Assembly (NCBI RefSeq): GCF_051882455.1
Contig: NZ_JBJERV010000034.1
Span: forward strand, 1-64,000
DNA length: 64,000 bases
Reading direction: 5' to 3'
DNA from: Huintestinicola sp051882455
GTDB taxonomy: Bacteria > Bacillota > Clostridia > Oscillospirales > Ruminococcaceae
Position 1 is the stretch's first letter. Each line of letters begins with the position of its first letter. The translations under genes were made by a program, and so were the position numbers. Shown in pieces: positions 43,461 through 52,729 of this stretch. The notes below the pieces were generated by a model. The model made no database searches, had not been told where the DNA came from, and was given only the letters and a program-made list of their open reading frames with translations.

Positions 43461-45410
43461 ATGCAAATGTTCAGCGATGTAGATAAAAAATACGCCTACA
43501 CAGGGGACGATCTCGGGGCAAATTACTCAAAGGACAAAACGGTGTTCAAGGTGTGGTCACCCCTTGCCAATGACGCAGCGGTACTTCTGTACAGGACCTG
43601 CACCGATGAAAAGCCCTACCGCCGTATGCCAATGGAAAAGAGCAAAAAGGGCGTGTGGGAAAAGGTGGCGCACGGAGACCTTAACGGGGTATACTACACC
43701 TATGAGATACGCCACGACGACATAGTGGAGGAGACCATCGACATCTACGCCCGCAGCGCAGGAGTAAACGGCGCCATGGGAATGGTCATAGATCTGGAGG
43801 AAACCAATCCCGCAGGCTGGCATAACTATCACCCACAGCCTATGGATTCCTATGCAGACGCAGTGATATACGAAATGCACGTCCGTGATTTTTCCATCGA
43901 CAAAAGCGGCAGCTTCTGCTATAAGGGAAGATTTCTCGCCTTTGTGGAAAAAGGACTGATAAATGCCGCAGGCGACAGCATCGGCATCGACCACTTAAAG
44001 GAGCTGGGAGTGACCCACGTCCACCTTATGCCCAGCTTTGACTACCAGACCGTAGACGAATCCGAGCTCCATAAGCCCCAGTTCAACTGGGGATATGACC
44101 CGCTAAACTTCAACCTTCCCGAGGGCTCCTACTCCACCGATCCTTATGACGGACGTGCAAGAGTGGCAGAGTTCAAAAGGCTTGTCCACGCCCTCCATTG
44201 CCAGGGCATAAAGGTGGTAATGGACGTGGTGTATAATCATACCTATGCCACTGCCGACTCCCCCTTCAATAAGACCTTCCCCAAGTATTACTACCGTCTC
44301 TGCGGCGCAAACGGCGAATATTTCTCCAACGGCTCAGGCTGCGGCAACGAGGTAGCCACCGAGCGCTTTATGGTGAGAAAATTCATCATCGACAGCCTTG
44401 TCTACTGGGCGACGGAGTATAAAATAGACGGCTTCCGCTTTGACCTTATGGGACTTTACGATATAGAGACCATCAACGAAGCATACGAGCGGCTCCACGC
44501 CATAAACCCCGATATCATCATGTACGGCGAAGGCTGGACAGGAGGCGGCTCACCCCTTCCCGACGGAGCGAGATGTATGAAGCTCAACGCCCGCCACACT
44601 CCCAATGTCGCCTATTTCAGCGACGATTTCCGCGACACAGTCAAGGGCAACAACTTTGAAAACCGCAGCAAGGGCTATGTAAACGGAGCACAGGGCGTAG
44701 AGGAATACGTCAAGGAAATAATGTGCGGCAGGATCCCCCATCCCCAGATACCAAATCTTGACAAATACTCCTGGGCAGTATCCCCCTGCCAGACCGTAAA
44801 CTATGTTGAAGCCCACGACAATCTGACCCTCTGGGATAAGCTTGCCTACACAAACCCCACCGACTCCATCGAGGTAAGAAAGCAGATGGATAAAATGGCA
44901 GCGGCAATGGTTTTCCTGTCCCAGGGCATACCCTTCATACAGGCAGGACAGGAGTTCCTGCGTTCAAAGCCCCTTCCCGGCGGCGCATACGACCATAACA
45001 GCTACCATTCCCCCGATATCGTCAACAGCCTCAAGTGGGACAGAAAGACGGAGTTCAAGGACGTTTTCGAGTATTACAAGGGACTTATCGAGTTCAGAAA
45101 AGCCCACACCGCCCTGAGAATGTCCACAGTGGAGGATATCGGCAGGAATATGAAATTCTTTGACCGTCTCCCCAAAAGAGTGGTAGGCTTCGGACTTTAC
45201 GGCGACTGCGAGCTTGAGGAGATCGTGGTATTCCTCAATCCCTCGCCCGACACCATAACCCTTCACGCCTTCGGAGAGCTGAACGTGTACATTGACGGCG
45301 GGAGAGCAGGCAATACTCCTCTCTACACCGTAAATAACGATTATAATATAGCTCCCTATTCCGTAATGGTGCTGGGCAGACCGTACAGCGAACACAGCGA
45401 ACAGGAATAA
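43461..45410 (+). CDS. pulA: Type I pullulanase, cytoplasmic (GH13)
   Basis: Hydrolyses alpha-1,6 branches of limit dextrins inside the cell. The 649-aa protein has no signal peptide. A CBM48-like beta domain occupies residues 15-115, and the GH13 barrel follows. The pullulanase motif reads FNWGYDP (canonically YNWGYDP). Catalytic residues are nucleophile D328 (DGFRFD), acid/base E357 (GEGW) and transition-state D453 (VEAHDN). It is typical of starch-using gut Clostridia. A two-component system follows after 24 nt. Confidence 0.95.
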   Translation: MQMFSDVDKKYAYTGDDLGANYSKDKTVFKVWSPLANDAAVLLYRTCTDEKPYRRMPMEKSKKGVWEKVAHGDLNGVYYTYEIRHDDIVEETIDIYARSAGVNGAMGMVIDLEETNPAGWHNYHPQPMDSYADAVIYEMHVRDFSIDKSGSFCYKGRFLAFVEKGLINAAGDSIGIDHLKELGVTHVHLMPSFDYQTVDESELHKPQFNWGYDPLNFNLPEGSYSTDPYDGRARVAEFKRLVHALHCQGIKVVMDVVYNHTYATADSPFNKTFPKYYYRLCGANGEYFSNGSGCGNEVATERFMVRKFIIDSLVYWATEYKIDGFRFDLMGLYDIETINEAYERLHAINPDIIMYGEGWTGGGSPLPDGARCMKLNARHTPNVAYFSDDFRDTVKGNNFENRSKGYVNGAQGVEEYVKEIMCGRIPHPQIPNLDKYSWAVSPCQTVNYVEAHDNLTLWDKLAYTNPTDSIEVRKQMDKMAAAMVFLSQGIPFIQAGQEFLRSKPLPGGAYDHNSYHSPDIVNSLKWDRKTEFKDVFEYYKGLIEFRKAHTALRMSTVEDIGRNMKFFDRLPKRVVGFGLYGDCELEEIVVFLNPSPDTITLHAFGELNVYIDGGRAGNTPLYTVNNDYNIAPYSVMVLGRPYSEHSEQE

Positions 45411-45433
45411 AAAAGAAAGGACGGAAATTCAAA

Positions 45434-46153
45434 ATGAAAAGAATACTTGTCTGCGAGGACGAAGACGTTATCAGAGACTTTGTGGTCATAAACCTTAAAA
45501 GAGCAGGCTATGACGTGGTTGACGTAAACTGCGGCGAAAAGGCGCTGGAGGTATTCAACGAGGAAAACGGCAATTTCGACATTGCCCTTCTGGATATAAT
45601 GATGCCGGGCATAGACGGCTTCCAGGTCTGCAAGGAGCTGAGAAAAAAGAGCAGCACCATCGGCATAATCATGCTCTCCGCCAAGACCCAGGAAATGGAC
45701 AAGGTCAGCGGACTTATGCTTGGCGCAGATGATTACATAACCAAGCCCTTCTCCCCCTCTGAGCTTACAGCGCGTATCGACGCCGTTTACCGCAGGGTAA
45801 GTATGTCCTTTGTGAAGGAGGAAAAGTCCCCCATCATCACCTCGGGGCCCTTCTCCCTCAACACAAAGAGCAGAACGGTGGCGAAAAACGGCGAAAACAT
45901 CGAGCTCACACAGGTGGAGTATCAGATCCTCGAATACTTCATGAACAATCAGAACACCGCCCTGGACCGCACAAGCATTTTAAATCACATCTGGGGCGAC
46001 GGCTATTTCGGCGATGACAAGATAGTTGACGTAAATATCAGACGTCTCAGAATGAAGCTGGAGGACGTTCCCTCCAATCCCAAATATATTGCCACAATAT
46101 GGGGCTTCGGCTATAAGTGGTGCGGCGACGGAAAAGCTGACGAGAAGAAATAA
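45434..46153 (+). CDS. OmpR-family response regulator
   Basis: A 239-aa DNA-binding response regulator. Its receiver domain has the acidic pocket EDED (8-11), phospho-acceptor D54 (LLDIMMPG), Thr/Ser switch LSAKT and Lys in TKPFSP. A C-terminal winged helix follows (LTQVEYQILEYFMNNQ, VDVNIRRLRMKLED, TIWGFGYKW). It is the partner of the kinase encoded 17 nt downstream. The signal and targets are unknown. Confidence 0.95.
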   Translation: MKRILVCEDEDVIRDFVVINLKRAGYDVVDVNCGEKALEVFNEENGNFDIALLDIMMPGIDGFQVCKELRKKSSTIGIIMLSAKTQEMDKVSGLMLGADDYITKPFSPSELTARIDAVYRRVSMSFVKEEKSPIITSGPFSLNTKSRTVAKNGENIELTQVEYQILEYFMNNQNTALDRTSILNHIWGDGYFGDDKIVDVNIRRLRMKLEDVPSNPKYIATIWGFGYKWCGDGKADEKK

Positions 46154-46170
46154 GCAGGGAGGCGGCGGCA

Positions 46171-47589
46171 ATAAAAAGGTCAAGAGCCACCATAACCCGA
46201 AGATGGCTTGTCAACAGCTTAGGAGCGATCTTTCTCGTGCTTATGAGCGTGCTGCTGGCGTTTTCGGTGTTCATAAATTTCTACTACTACAATTCGGCAA
46301 AGCAGTATATCAGCTCAAGGCTCAATATGATCTCGGGAATGTTATCCCAGTATTATGCGGACAATCCCGCCAGCTTCACCTCCGAGGTGCGCTCCATCGT
46401 GGAAAACTGGTCGGAGAAGAATAAAATGGAGCTGATGACCGTAAGCGGCGGCGGGCAGGTGTCAATGACCTCCTCGGGATTCGCGCCCACCTTTGACGTG
46501 CTCACCCAGGATTATTACGACGCGCTTGACAGCGGCAGCTCGGGCACATTTACGGGCAGGCTCCCCTCGGGCGAAAAGGTCATAGCCATAAGCATAGTGA
46601 CCCCCGATACCGCAGGAGAATTCAGTGTTATCCGCCTTGTAGCCTCCACCGAAAGAGTGGACAGGCACATCGCCGCGCTGATAATCATAGCCGCCGTAAT
46701 ATGCGGAGCCATACTTGCCCTGATGATGTTCTCGGGAATGTATTTTGTAAAGTCCATCGTAATCCCCGTAAGACAGCTGGGCGCCACCGCAAGACGATAT
46801 GCACGGGGCGATTTCTCGGTAAGAATACCCGTGCAGTCCGACGACGAGATAGGCGAGCTCTGCGATATCGTCAACAAAATGGCGGACGAGCTTTCCCAGT
46901 CGGAGGCAATGCGAAACGAGTTCATCTCGGGCGTATCCCACGAGCTGAGAACGCCCCTGACAGCCATAAAGGGCTGGGCGGAGACCATAGGCTCAATGCC
47001 CGATGACAGCGAAACTATCGTCAAGGGAATGAGGGTCATAACCTCGGAAACGGAGCGTCTGTCACAAATGGTGGAGGAGCTTCTTGACTTCTCCCGTATG
47101 CAAAACGGCAAATTCACCCTTAACAAGGGCAACGTGGATATCCTTGCAGAGCTTGGAGACGCGGTGCTTATCTACACCGAGAAGGCGAAAAAAGAGGGCA
47201 TCGAGCTTGTCTATGCCGAGCCCGAGGATCTGCCCGCGGTCTACGGCGACAGAAACAGGCTGAGACAGGTTTTCATAAACGTGATAGACAACGCCATCAA
47301 ATATTCGGAAAAGGGCGGTCTTGTAACGGTGCAGGCTATCCTTGCGGACGAGAATAAGATCGAGATAGAGGTAAGCGACACAGGCTGCGGCATCTCCCCC
47401 GAGGACCTGCCAAAGATAAAGACAAAATTCTTCCGTGCAAACCACAACAAGCGCGGCTCGGGCATAGGTCTTGCGGTAGCCGACGAGATAATCACCATGC
47501 ACAGCGGCACCCTCGAGGTATTCAGCGAGCAGGGAATGGGCACGACTGTGGTAATAGTGCTGCCCGTAAAGCAGGAGATGAAGAAGTAA
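46171..47589 (+). CDS. Sensor histidine kinase, apparent AUA start
   Basis: The first standard start codon in frame is GTG 46237, but that would cut the first membrane helix in half and has no ribosome site. The frame continues upstream to ATA 46171, reading IKRSRATITRRWLVNSLGAI, with GGGAGG 8 nt before it. That gives 472 aa with helix 1 at about 12-37, an extracytoplasmic sensor, helix 2 at about 168-192, HAMP, DHp His257 (SHELRTPLTAIKGW) and a complete ATPase domain (NVIDNAIKYS, DTGCGISPEDL, GSGIGLAVA). It is the partner of the preceding response regulator. Confidence 0.85.
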   Translation: MKRSRATITRRWLVNSLGAIFLVLMSVLLAFSVFINFYYYNSAKQYISSRLNMISGMLSQYYADNPASFTSEVRSIVENWSEKNKMELMTVSGGGQVSMTSSGFAPTFDVLTQDYYDALDSGSSGTFTGRLPSGEKVIAISIVTPDTAGEFSVIRLVASTERVDRHIAALIIIAAVICGAILALMMFSGMYFVKSIVIPVRQLGATARRYARGDFSVRIPVQSDDEIGELCDIVNKMADELSQSEAMRNEFISGVSHELRTPLTAIKGWAETIGSMPDDSETIVKGMRVITSETERLSQMVEELLDFSRMQNGKFTLNKGNVDILAELGDAVLIYTEKAKKEGIELVYAEPEDLPAVYGDRNRLRQVFINVIDNAIKYSEKGGLVTVQAILADENKIEIEVSDTGCGISPEDLPKIKTKFFRANHNKRGSGIGLAVADEIITMHSGTLEVFSEQGMGTTVVIVLPVKQEMKK

Positions 47590-47590
47590 A

Positions 47591-48349
47591 ATGGGATTTA
47601 AAGAAGAGCTTGACAAGAAGCTTTCGGAGCTTGAAAAAGCCGAAAATATCCGCATACTCCATTGTATCGAGTCGGGGAGCAGAGCCTGGGGCTTTGAGTC
47701 ACCCGACAGTGACTATGATGTGCGGTTCATATACGTGCGCCCCAAAGACTTTTATCTGCGGCTCGACAAAACACGGGACGTTATCGAGTGGCAGCTGGAC
47801 GATGTCTGGGATATAAACGGCTGGGATCTGAGCAAGGCTCTGCAGCTGCTTCACAAGTCAAATCCCACAATGTTCGAGTGGAACAGCTCACCCATAGTCT
47901 ACCGCACCACCGAGGAATGGCAGTCACTTAAAGGACTTATAAACGACTGCTTCTGCTCACGCCCCGGAGCGTGGCATTATCTCAGTATGGCAAAGAGAAA
48001 TAACAGAGAATTTCTTCAGGGCGAGGAAGTGAGGCTCAAGAAATATTTTTATGTCCTCCGACCTATCCTTGCCTGTGAATGGATAATCGCAAAGGGCACA
48101 CCGCCCCCAATGCTCTTTTCGGAGCTTACCGAAGCAATGCTTCCCGAGGAGCTGAAAGCTGCGGTAAACGACCTGCTCAGAAAGAAAATGAAAACTCCCG
48201 AGCTTGGAACAGGCAGGCGCATTGATGTGCTGAATGATTTTATAGAAAGCCGTCTTGCAGATATCGAAGCGACCGTCAGCGCTCTCCCCGACAGCGAAGC
48301 AATAGGCTGGGAGCGGCTTAATGAAGCATTTTTGAGGATAGTCGGATGA
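47591..48349 (+). CDS. RlaP-like nucleotidyltransferase
   Basis: A 252-aa polymerase-beta-type nucleotidyltransferase. It has the motif GSRAWGFESPDSDYDVRFIY (29-48), with the two metal-binding Asp residues in SDYD, and the helical C-terminal domain of the RlaP/YcgL family (WDLSKALQLLHKSNPTMFEW, RPGAWHYLSMAKRN). Relatives occur in RNA-repair gene sets, but most remain uncharacterised. It begins 1 nt after the kinase stop, so it is co-translated with the two-component system, an unusual partner. Confidence 0.88.
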   Translation: MGFKEELDKKLSELEKAENIRILHCIESGSRAWGFESPDSDYDVRFIYVRPKDFYLRLDKTRDVIEWQLDDVWDINGWDLSKALQLLHKSNPTMFEWNSSPIVYRTTEEWQSLKGLINDCFCSRPGAWHYLSMAKRNNREFLQGEEVRLKKYFYVLRPILACEWIIAKGTPPPMLFSELTEAMLPEELKAAVNDLLRKKMKTPELGTGRRIDVLNDFIESRLADIEATVSALPDSEAIGWERLNEAFLRIVG

Positions 48350-48371
48350 TCTCCCGAAGGAGGGTACTTCA

Positions 48372-49106
48372 TTGCACAAAATGATACACAGCGACAAGCA
48401 AAAACTTTCACGCGGCTTTGACAAGCTGATGCTTGCGGTGAATATCCCCTCACTTACGGCAGCGGCGGCGCTTTCCATAATATACCTGCTGATACTGCGC
48501 CGCACCGGGGTTCCCGATGATTTTTTCAGGCTGTACATAACCTGTTTTTTTGTGACCTGCGCCTACAGCTTCACCGTATCGGTCATAGTGGCGGTGATAG
48601 CCAATCTGCGGCTTGCAGGGCATAAGAAATACACCTATATCGAAATTCTCGGCGAGCAGATGGTCATATCCCGATACGTCCGCAGCTCCGCAGGAGAAAA
48701 GGGGCTGACCGTATACCGCAGGCTGTGGGTAATGGACCTGGGAGATGTGGAGGAGGTGACCTGCACCCGCAGCAGGGTCATAATAAAGGGCAAGGCAAGA
48801 TATTTCGAAGCCCCTGCAAACTGGCTTGACTACTCCTGCACCGAAAACGGACGTGCGGAATTTGACTATCACTGGTATGACGAATACGGCGGCGAGGAAG
48901 TCACAAAAGCGTCCTTCCCCGACAGCTTTTTCTATGCGGAAAGAGTAGCCCAGCGGATAATCTTCTGCTCCGAAAAGCAGAAGCGCAGAGAAATAAGGCG
49001 CAAGGAATTCAGACAGCGTATGCTGGAGATAGCCGCCCAGCGCAGGGCAAGAAAAAAGCCCAAGGAAAGAGTTTTCCGAGGGTACGAGATAGAAAGGAAA
49101 TTCTAA
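48372..49106 (+). CDS. Hypothetical two-span membrane protein
   Basis: A 244-aa protein from TTG 48372, with GAAGGAGGG 8 nt upstream. Two membrane helices (about 25-48 and 58-82) are followed by a cytoplasmic beta-rich domain (YIEILGEQMVISRYVRS, VMDLGDVEEVTCTRSRVII) resembling the YcxB/PH-like pattern. The C-terminal tail is highly basic and helical (QKRREIRRKEFRQRMLEIA...RRARKKPKERV). It is probably in the operon with the kinase and RlaP gene. Its function is unknown. Confidence 0.75.
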   Translation: MHKMIHSDKQKLSRGFDKLMLAVNIPSLTAAAALSIIYLLILRRTGVPDDFFRLYITCFFVTCAYSFTVSVIVAVIANLRLAGHKKYTYIEILGEQMVISRYVRSSAGEKGLTVYRRLWVMDLGDVEEVTCTRSRVIIKGKARYFEAPANWLDYSCTENGRAEFDYHWYDEYGGEEVTKASFPDSFFYAERVAQRIIFCSEKQKRREIRRKEFRQRMLEIAAQRRARKKPKERVFRGYEIERKF

Positions 49107-49155
49107 ATTGGAATTAGTTAAACAAAGACTTGCCCACACAACCGTATAAACCGAA

Positions 49156-49192
49156 GAGCCGCTCCCGATGCATCACACATCGGGAGCGGCTC
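49156..49192. terminator. Convergent terminator hairpin
   Basis: A 15-bp perfect stem GAGCCGCTCCCGATG / CATCGGGAGCGGCTC around a 7-nt loop. It separates the plus-strand membrane protein from the minus-strand activase. The T-tracts are modest on both sides. Confidence 0.75.
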
Positions 49193-49207
49193 AAATTCTA
49201 TATGTCC

Positions 49208-52153
49208 TTAATTCCTTGAAGCCTTAATAGCCGCCTCAAGACTTCTGAGACGTATCTTCACAGCGCCCAGATTGCTTATCTCGTCGATCTTGAGCTGAGT
49301 ATAGAACTTGCCCTTTGGCTCGAGAATGGAGCGCACCTCGTCGGTGGTAACAGCGTCAATGCCGCAGCCGAAGGAAACCAGCTGTACAAGCTGCATATCG
49401 GGCTGAGTGGTAACATATTCCGCCGCACGGTAGAGCCTTGAGTGGTATGTCCACTGGTTCAGAACATGGAGTACGGGAGTCTCCGCAAGATGACAAACCG
49501 CGTCCTCGGTGACAACAGCCATTCCGAGAGATGTGATGAGCTTATGTATGCCGTGGTTTATCTCGGGGTCAACGTGGTAGGGTCTGCCGCTGAGAACGAT
49601 TATGGGCATATTCTTCTTTCTCGCCTCAGCAATTATCTCTGCACCCTTTGCAATAACAGCCTCGTGGTATTCGTTAAGGGACTGCATACCTGTCTTCCAT
49701 GCTTCCTTAACGTCCTTCTTGTTTAAGTTATACTTTCCGAATATCTTGCATACCGTCTGAACGATGTGCTTTTCAAGGTTAACGTCCATATAGGGATAGA
49801 GGAAATTATCCTCGTTAAGCTCGGGGATATTCGCCTTTAAAAGCTCGGGATAATACGCCACAACGGGGCAGTTGTAGTTGTTGTCCGAATGACCCTCGTC
49901 AATGTTGTAGGTCTCGCAGGGGTAGAAGATAACGTCCACCTTTTTCTCAAGCAGGTCAACGATATGACCGTGAGCAAGCTTTGCGGGATAGCAGACGGTG
50001 TCCGAGGGAATGGTGTGCTGACCCTTGAAATACAGGTCTCTGGTGCTCTCTGCGGAAAGCTCCGTCTTGAAGCCCAGCCTGTGGAAAAACGCAGTCCAGA
50101 AGGCAAGCTGGTCGTAAAAGCCCAGAACAAGGGGAATACCGATGGTTGCAATGGGCTTTTCGGGAGCGCCCTTGTCAGCAAGGCTCCGGATAAGCTGATA
50201 TTTATACTGATAAAGGCAGGGCGCCTCTTCCTTTTTGGTAATTCCCGCACCCTTTTCGCAGCGGTTTCCGCTGATGAACTTGTGACCGTCGGAGAAGGTT
50301 ATCATGGTGAGGGAGCATTTTGCGGTACAGCCGCCGCAGTTCAGCTGACGGGACTTGAAGGAAAATTCCGCAAGCTTTTCGGGAGAGATAAGGTCGGAGC
50401 CCAGCTTGTTTTCGGCAGCGGCAGTCTCCTTTGCGTAAAGAGCCGCGCCGAATGCGCCCATAAGTCCCGCAATGGCAGGTCTTACCACATCTCTGCCAAT
50501 TTCCTGCTCAAAGGCTCTGAGAACGGCGTCGTTAAGGAAGGTGCCGCCCTGTACAACGATATTCTTTCCAAGCTCATCGGCAGAATTTGCACGTATGACC
50601 TTGTAGATAGCGTTCTTGATGATAGACGAGGACAGACCTGCGGAAATATCCTCCACCGAAGCGCCGTCCTTCTGCGCCTGCTTAACGGAGCTGTTCATAA
50701 ACACGGTGCAGCGCGAGCCCAGGTCAACGGGGCGCTCCGCAAAAAGACCCAGCCGTGCAAACTCGGCAATGTCATAGCCCATAGCCTGAGCAAAGGTCTG
50801 GATAAAGGAGCCGCAGCCCGAGGAGCAGGCTTCGTTTAGCATAATGCTGTCAATAGCATGATTTTTTATCTTGAAGCACTTGATGTCCTGACCGCCGATA
50901 TCGATGATGAAATCAACATCGGGGCAGAAATATGAAGCCGCCTTGTAATGGGCAACAGTCTCGACAAGACCGTAATCCACGCCAACGCCCGCCTTGATAA
51001 GGTCCTCGCCGTAGCCCGTTACCGCCGAAGCGCGGATAGCTATCCTGTCACCGATAGTGCGGTAAATTTCGCCCAGCTGAGCGGTTATTACATTAAGGGG
51101 CTGACCCTTGTTTGAAACATAATGATGATAGAGAAGCTTTCCGTCGGGAGTGATAAGCACAAGCTTTGTGGTGGTGGAGCCTGCGTCAATGCCCAGGTAT
51201 GCCTCGCCCTCGTAGGTGTTTATGTCCTCGGTGGGGAGGTCGTGCCTGCCGTGACGGGCAACGAATTCGTCATACTGCGCCTGGTTTTCAAAAAGCCGTC
51301 TGCCTGTGATGATGTCGTCGTTCACCTTTGCGGCTCTCATTTTCTCCACTATCTCGGCGGCGGTGAATACCTCCTCCGACTCAGCGGCATAAAGTGCGCT
51401 GCCGTATGCCATAAAGCACTGAGCATTCTCGGGGAATACAGCGTTCTCGTCGGAAAGCTCAAGGGTGTTCACAAACGCCTTGCGAAGTCCCTTGATGAAT
51501 GTGAGAGGGCCGCCCAGGAAAAGCACCTTGCCCTTTATCTCCCTGCCCTGTGCCAGACCCGAAACTGTCTGATCGACTACCGACTGGAAGATGGAAGCGG
51601 CAATGTCCTCACGTCTTGCGCCCTGATTTAAAAGGGGCTGAATGTCGGATTTTGCGAAAACTCCGCAGCGCGAAGCAATGGGATAGAGCTTCTCAGCCTT
51701 TGAAGAAAGCTCGTCCATCTCGTCAACGGTAATGCCCAGAAGTGTCGCCATCTGGTCGATAAACGCGCCTGTACCGCCTGCGCAGGAGCCGTTCATACGC
51801 TGCTCGGTGCCCCCTGTGAGGAAGATTATCTTAGCGTCCTCGCCGCCCAGCTCGATAACGCAGTCAGCGTCGGGGTAGTCCTTTTTAACGGATATGAATG
51901 CACTGTGCACCTCCTGAACGAAGGGCAGTCCTGCGGCGTTTGCAAGTCCCAGACCTGCGGAGCCTGTAATGGCAAGGTGAAACTCCGCGTCGGGGAACTC
52001 CCTGCCTATTTCAGCCACCTGCTCAGCGGCAGTCTCACGGACCTTTGAAAAGTGACGCTGATATTTTGCGTGAATTATCTTTCCGTCCTCTAAAATGACA
52101 GTTTTAACTGTTGTCGAACCGATGTCCAGACCCAGCGAATATATTTTTGACAT
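49208..52153 (-). CDS. BcrAD/BadFG-DUF2229 activase, shortened form
   Basis: A 981-aa homologue of 2-hydroxyacyl-CoA dehydratase activators. Two ASKHA-type ATPase domains each have phosphate-1 motifs (GLDIGSTTVKTV near 8; GIDAGSTTTKLVL near 323) and bridging-cluster motifs (MNGSCAGGTGAF, NEACSSGCGSF). The DUF2229 region follows (NCGGCTAKCSL, YPAKLAHGHIVDLL). Family members of this architecture commonly run to about 1400 aa; this one stops after RLRSLEAAIKASRN, omitting the last dehydratase-like part. No remnant is visible downstream. The reaction is unknown. Confidence 0.88.
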   Translation of the reverse strand: MSKIYSLGLDIGSTTVKTVILEDGKIIHAKYQRHFSKVRETAAEQVAEIGREFPDAEFHLAITGSAGLGLANAAGLPFVQEVHSAFISVKKDYPDADCVIELGGEDAKIIFLTGGTEQRMNGSCAGGTGAFIDQMATLLGITVDEMDELSSKAEKLYPIASRCGVFAKSDIQPLLNQGARREDIAASIFQSVVDQTVSGLAQGREIKGKVLFLGGPLTFIKGLRKAFVNTLELSDENAVFPENAQCFMAYGSALYAAESEEVFTAAEIVEKMRAAKVNDDIITGRRLFENQAQYDEFVARHGRHDLPTEDINTYEGEAYLGIDAGSTTTKLVLITPDGKLLYHHYVSNKGQPLNVITAQLGEIYRTIGDRIAIRASAVTGYGEDLIKAGVGVDYGLVETVAHYKAASYFCPDVDFIIDIGGQDIKCFKIKNHAIDSIMLNEACSSGCGSFIQTFAQAMGYDIAEFARLGLFAERPVDLGSRCTVFMNSSVKQAQKDGASVEDISAGLSSSIIKNAIYKVIRANSADELGKNIVVQGGTFLNDAVLRAFEQEIGRDVVRPAIAGLMGAFGAALYAKETAAAENKLGSDLISPEKLAEFSFKSRQLNCGGCTAKCSLTMITFSDGHKFISGNRCEKGAGITKKEEAPCLYQYKYQLIRSLADKGAPEKPIATIGIPLVLGFYDQLAFWTAFFHRLGFKTELSAESTRDLYFKGQHTIPSDTVCYPAKLAHGHIVDLLEKKVDVIFYPCETYNIDEGHSDNNYNCPVVAYYPELLKANIPELNEDNFLYPYMDVNLEKHIVQTVCKIFGKYNLNKKDVKEAWKTGMQSLNEYHEAVIAKGAEIIAEARKKNMPIIVLSGRPYHVDPEINHGIHKLITSLGMAVVTEDAVCHLAETPVLHVLNQWTYHSRLYRAAEYVTTQPDMQLVQLVSFGCGIDAVTTDEVRSILEPKGKFYTQLKIDEISNLGAVKIRLRSLEAAIKASRN

Positions 52154-52211
52154 TAGATCTTTCCTTTCTGTAAAGCTATAATTATAATATTATATAAACC
52201 CCGAATCCGAT

Positions 52212-52709
52212 TTATTTCATTTCAACAGCCGCTTTTATCTCGGAAGCTATCTCCTCGGGAGATTTTTTTCCGTCTGCCCGTATCTGTGAATGGGCAATGT
52301 ACAGAGGAACTCTCTCGTTATATATCTCCTCCAGAGACTCCTTTGTGTTCGCCATAACAATAGGACGGTTGGTGTCCCCCGAAATGCGGTCGTAGCAGGT
52401 GTCGTAGGGAACGTCTATGTAGACCACCGTTCCGTACTCGGCGGCGGTCTCTGCGTTTATCTCCTTGAGCATCGCTCCGCCTCCGCAGGCGATTATTCCC
52501 CCCGCCTTTCCAAGCTCTGCCACAGCCTGCGTCTCCATTCTCCTGAAAGCGTCCTCGCCCTTTTCGGCGAAGATCTGAGGTATGCTCATACCCGATCTTT
52601 TCTCTATGTATGCGTCCATATCCGTATATTCAAGGCTCATCATATCCGCCAGCACTCTGCCCACGGTAGTCTTTCCGCAGCCCATAAATCCGCATAAATA
52701 AATTGTCAT
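52212..52709 (-). CDS. aroK: Shikimate kinase
   Basis: Phosphorylates shikimate in the chorismate pathway. The 165-aa protein starts at ATG 52709 (MTIYLCGFMGCGKTT), with AAAAGGAG at good spacing. The open frame to 52733 overlaps the previous gene. It has P-loop GCGKTT (10-15), the shikimate-binding DMDAYIEKRSGMSIPQIF with EDAFRRMET, the GGG loop (ACGGGAML) and the lid Arg in GDTNRPIV. It is last in an operon with two uncharacterised genes. Confidence 0.94.
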   Translation of the reverse strand: MTIYLCGFMGCGKTTVGRVLADMMSLEYTDMDAYIEKRSGMSIPQIFAEKGEDAFRRMETQAVAELGKAGGIIACGGGAMLKEINAETAAEYGTVVYIDVPYDTCYDRISGDTNRPIVMANTKESLEEIYNERVPLYIAHSQIRADGKKSPEEIASEIKAAVEMK

Positions 52710-52729
52710 ATCAGAACTCTCCTTTTGTA

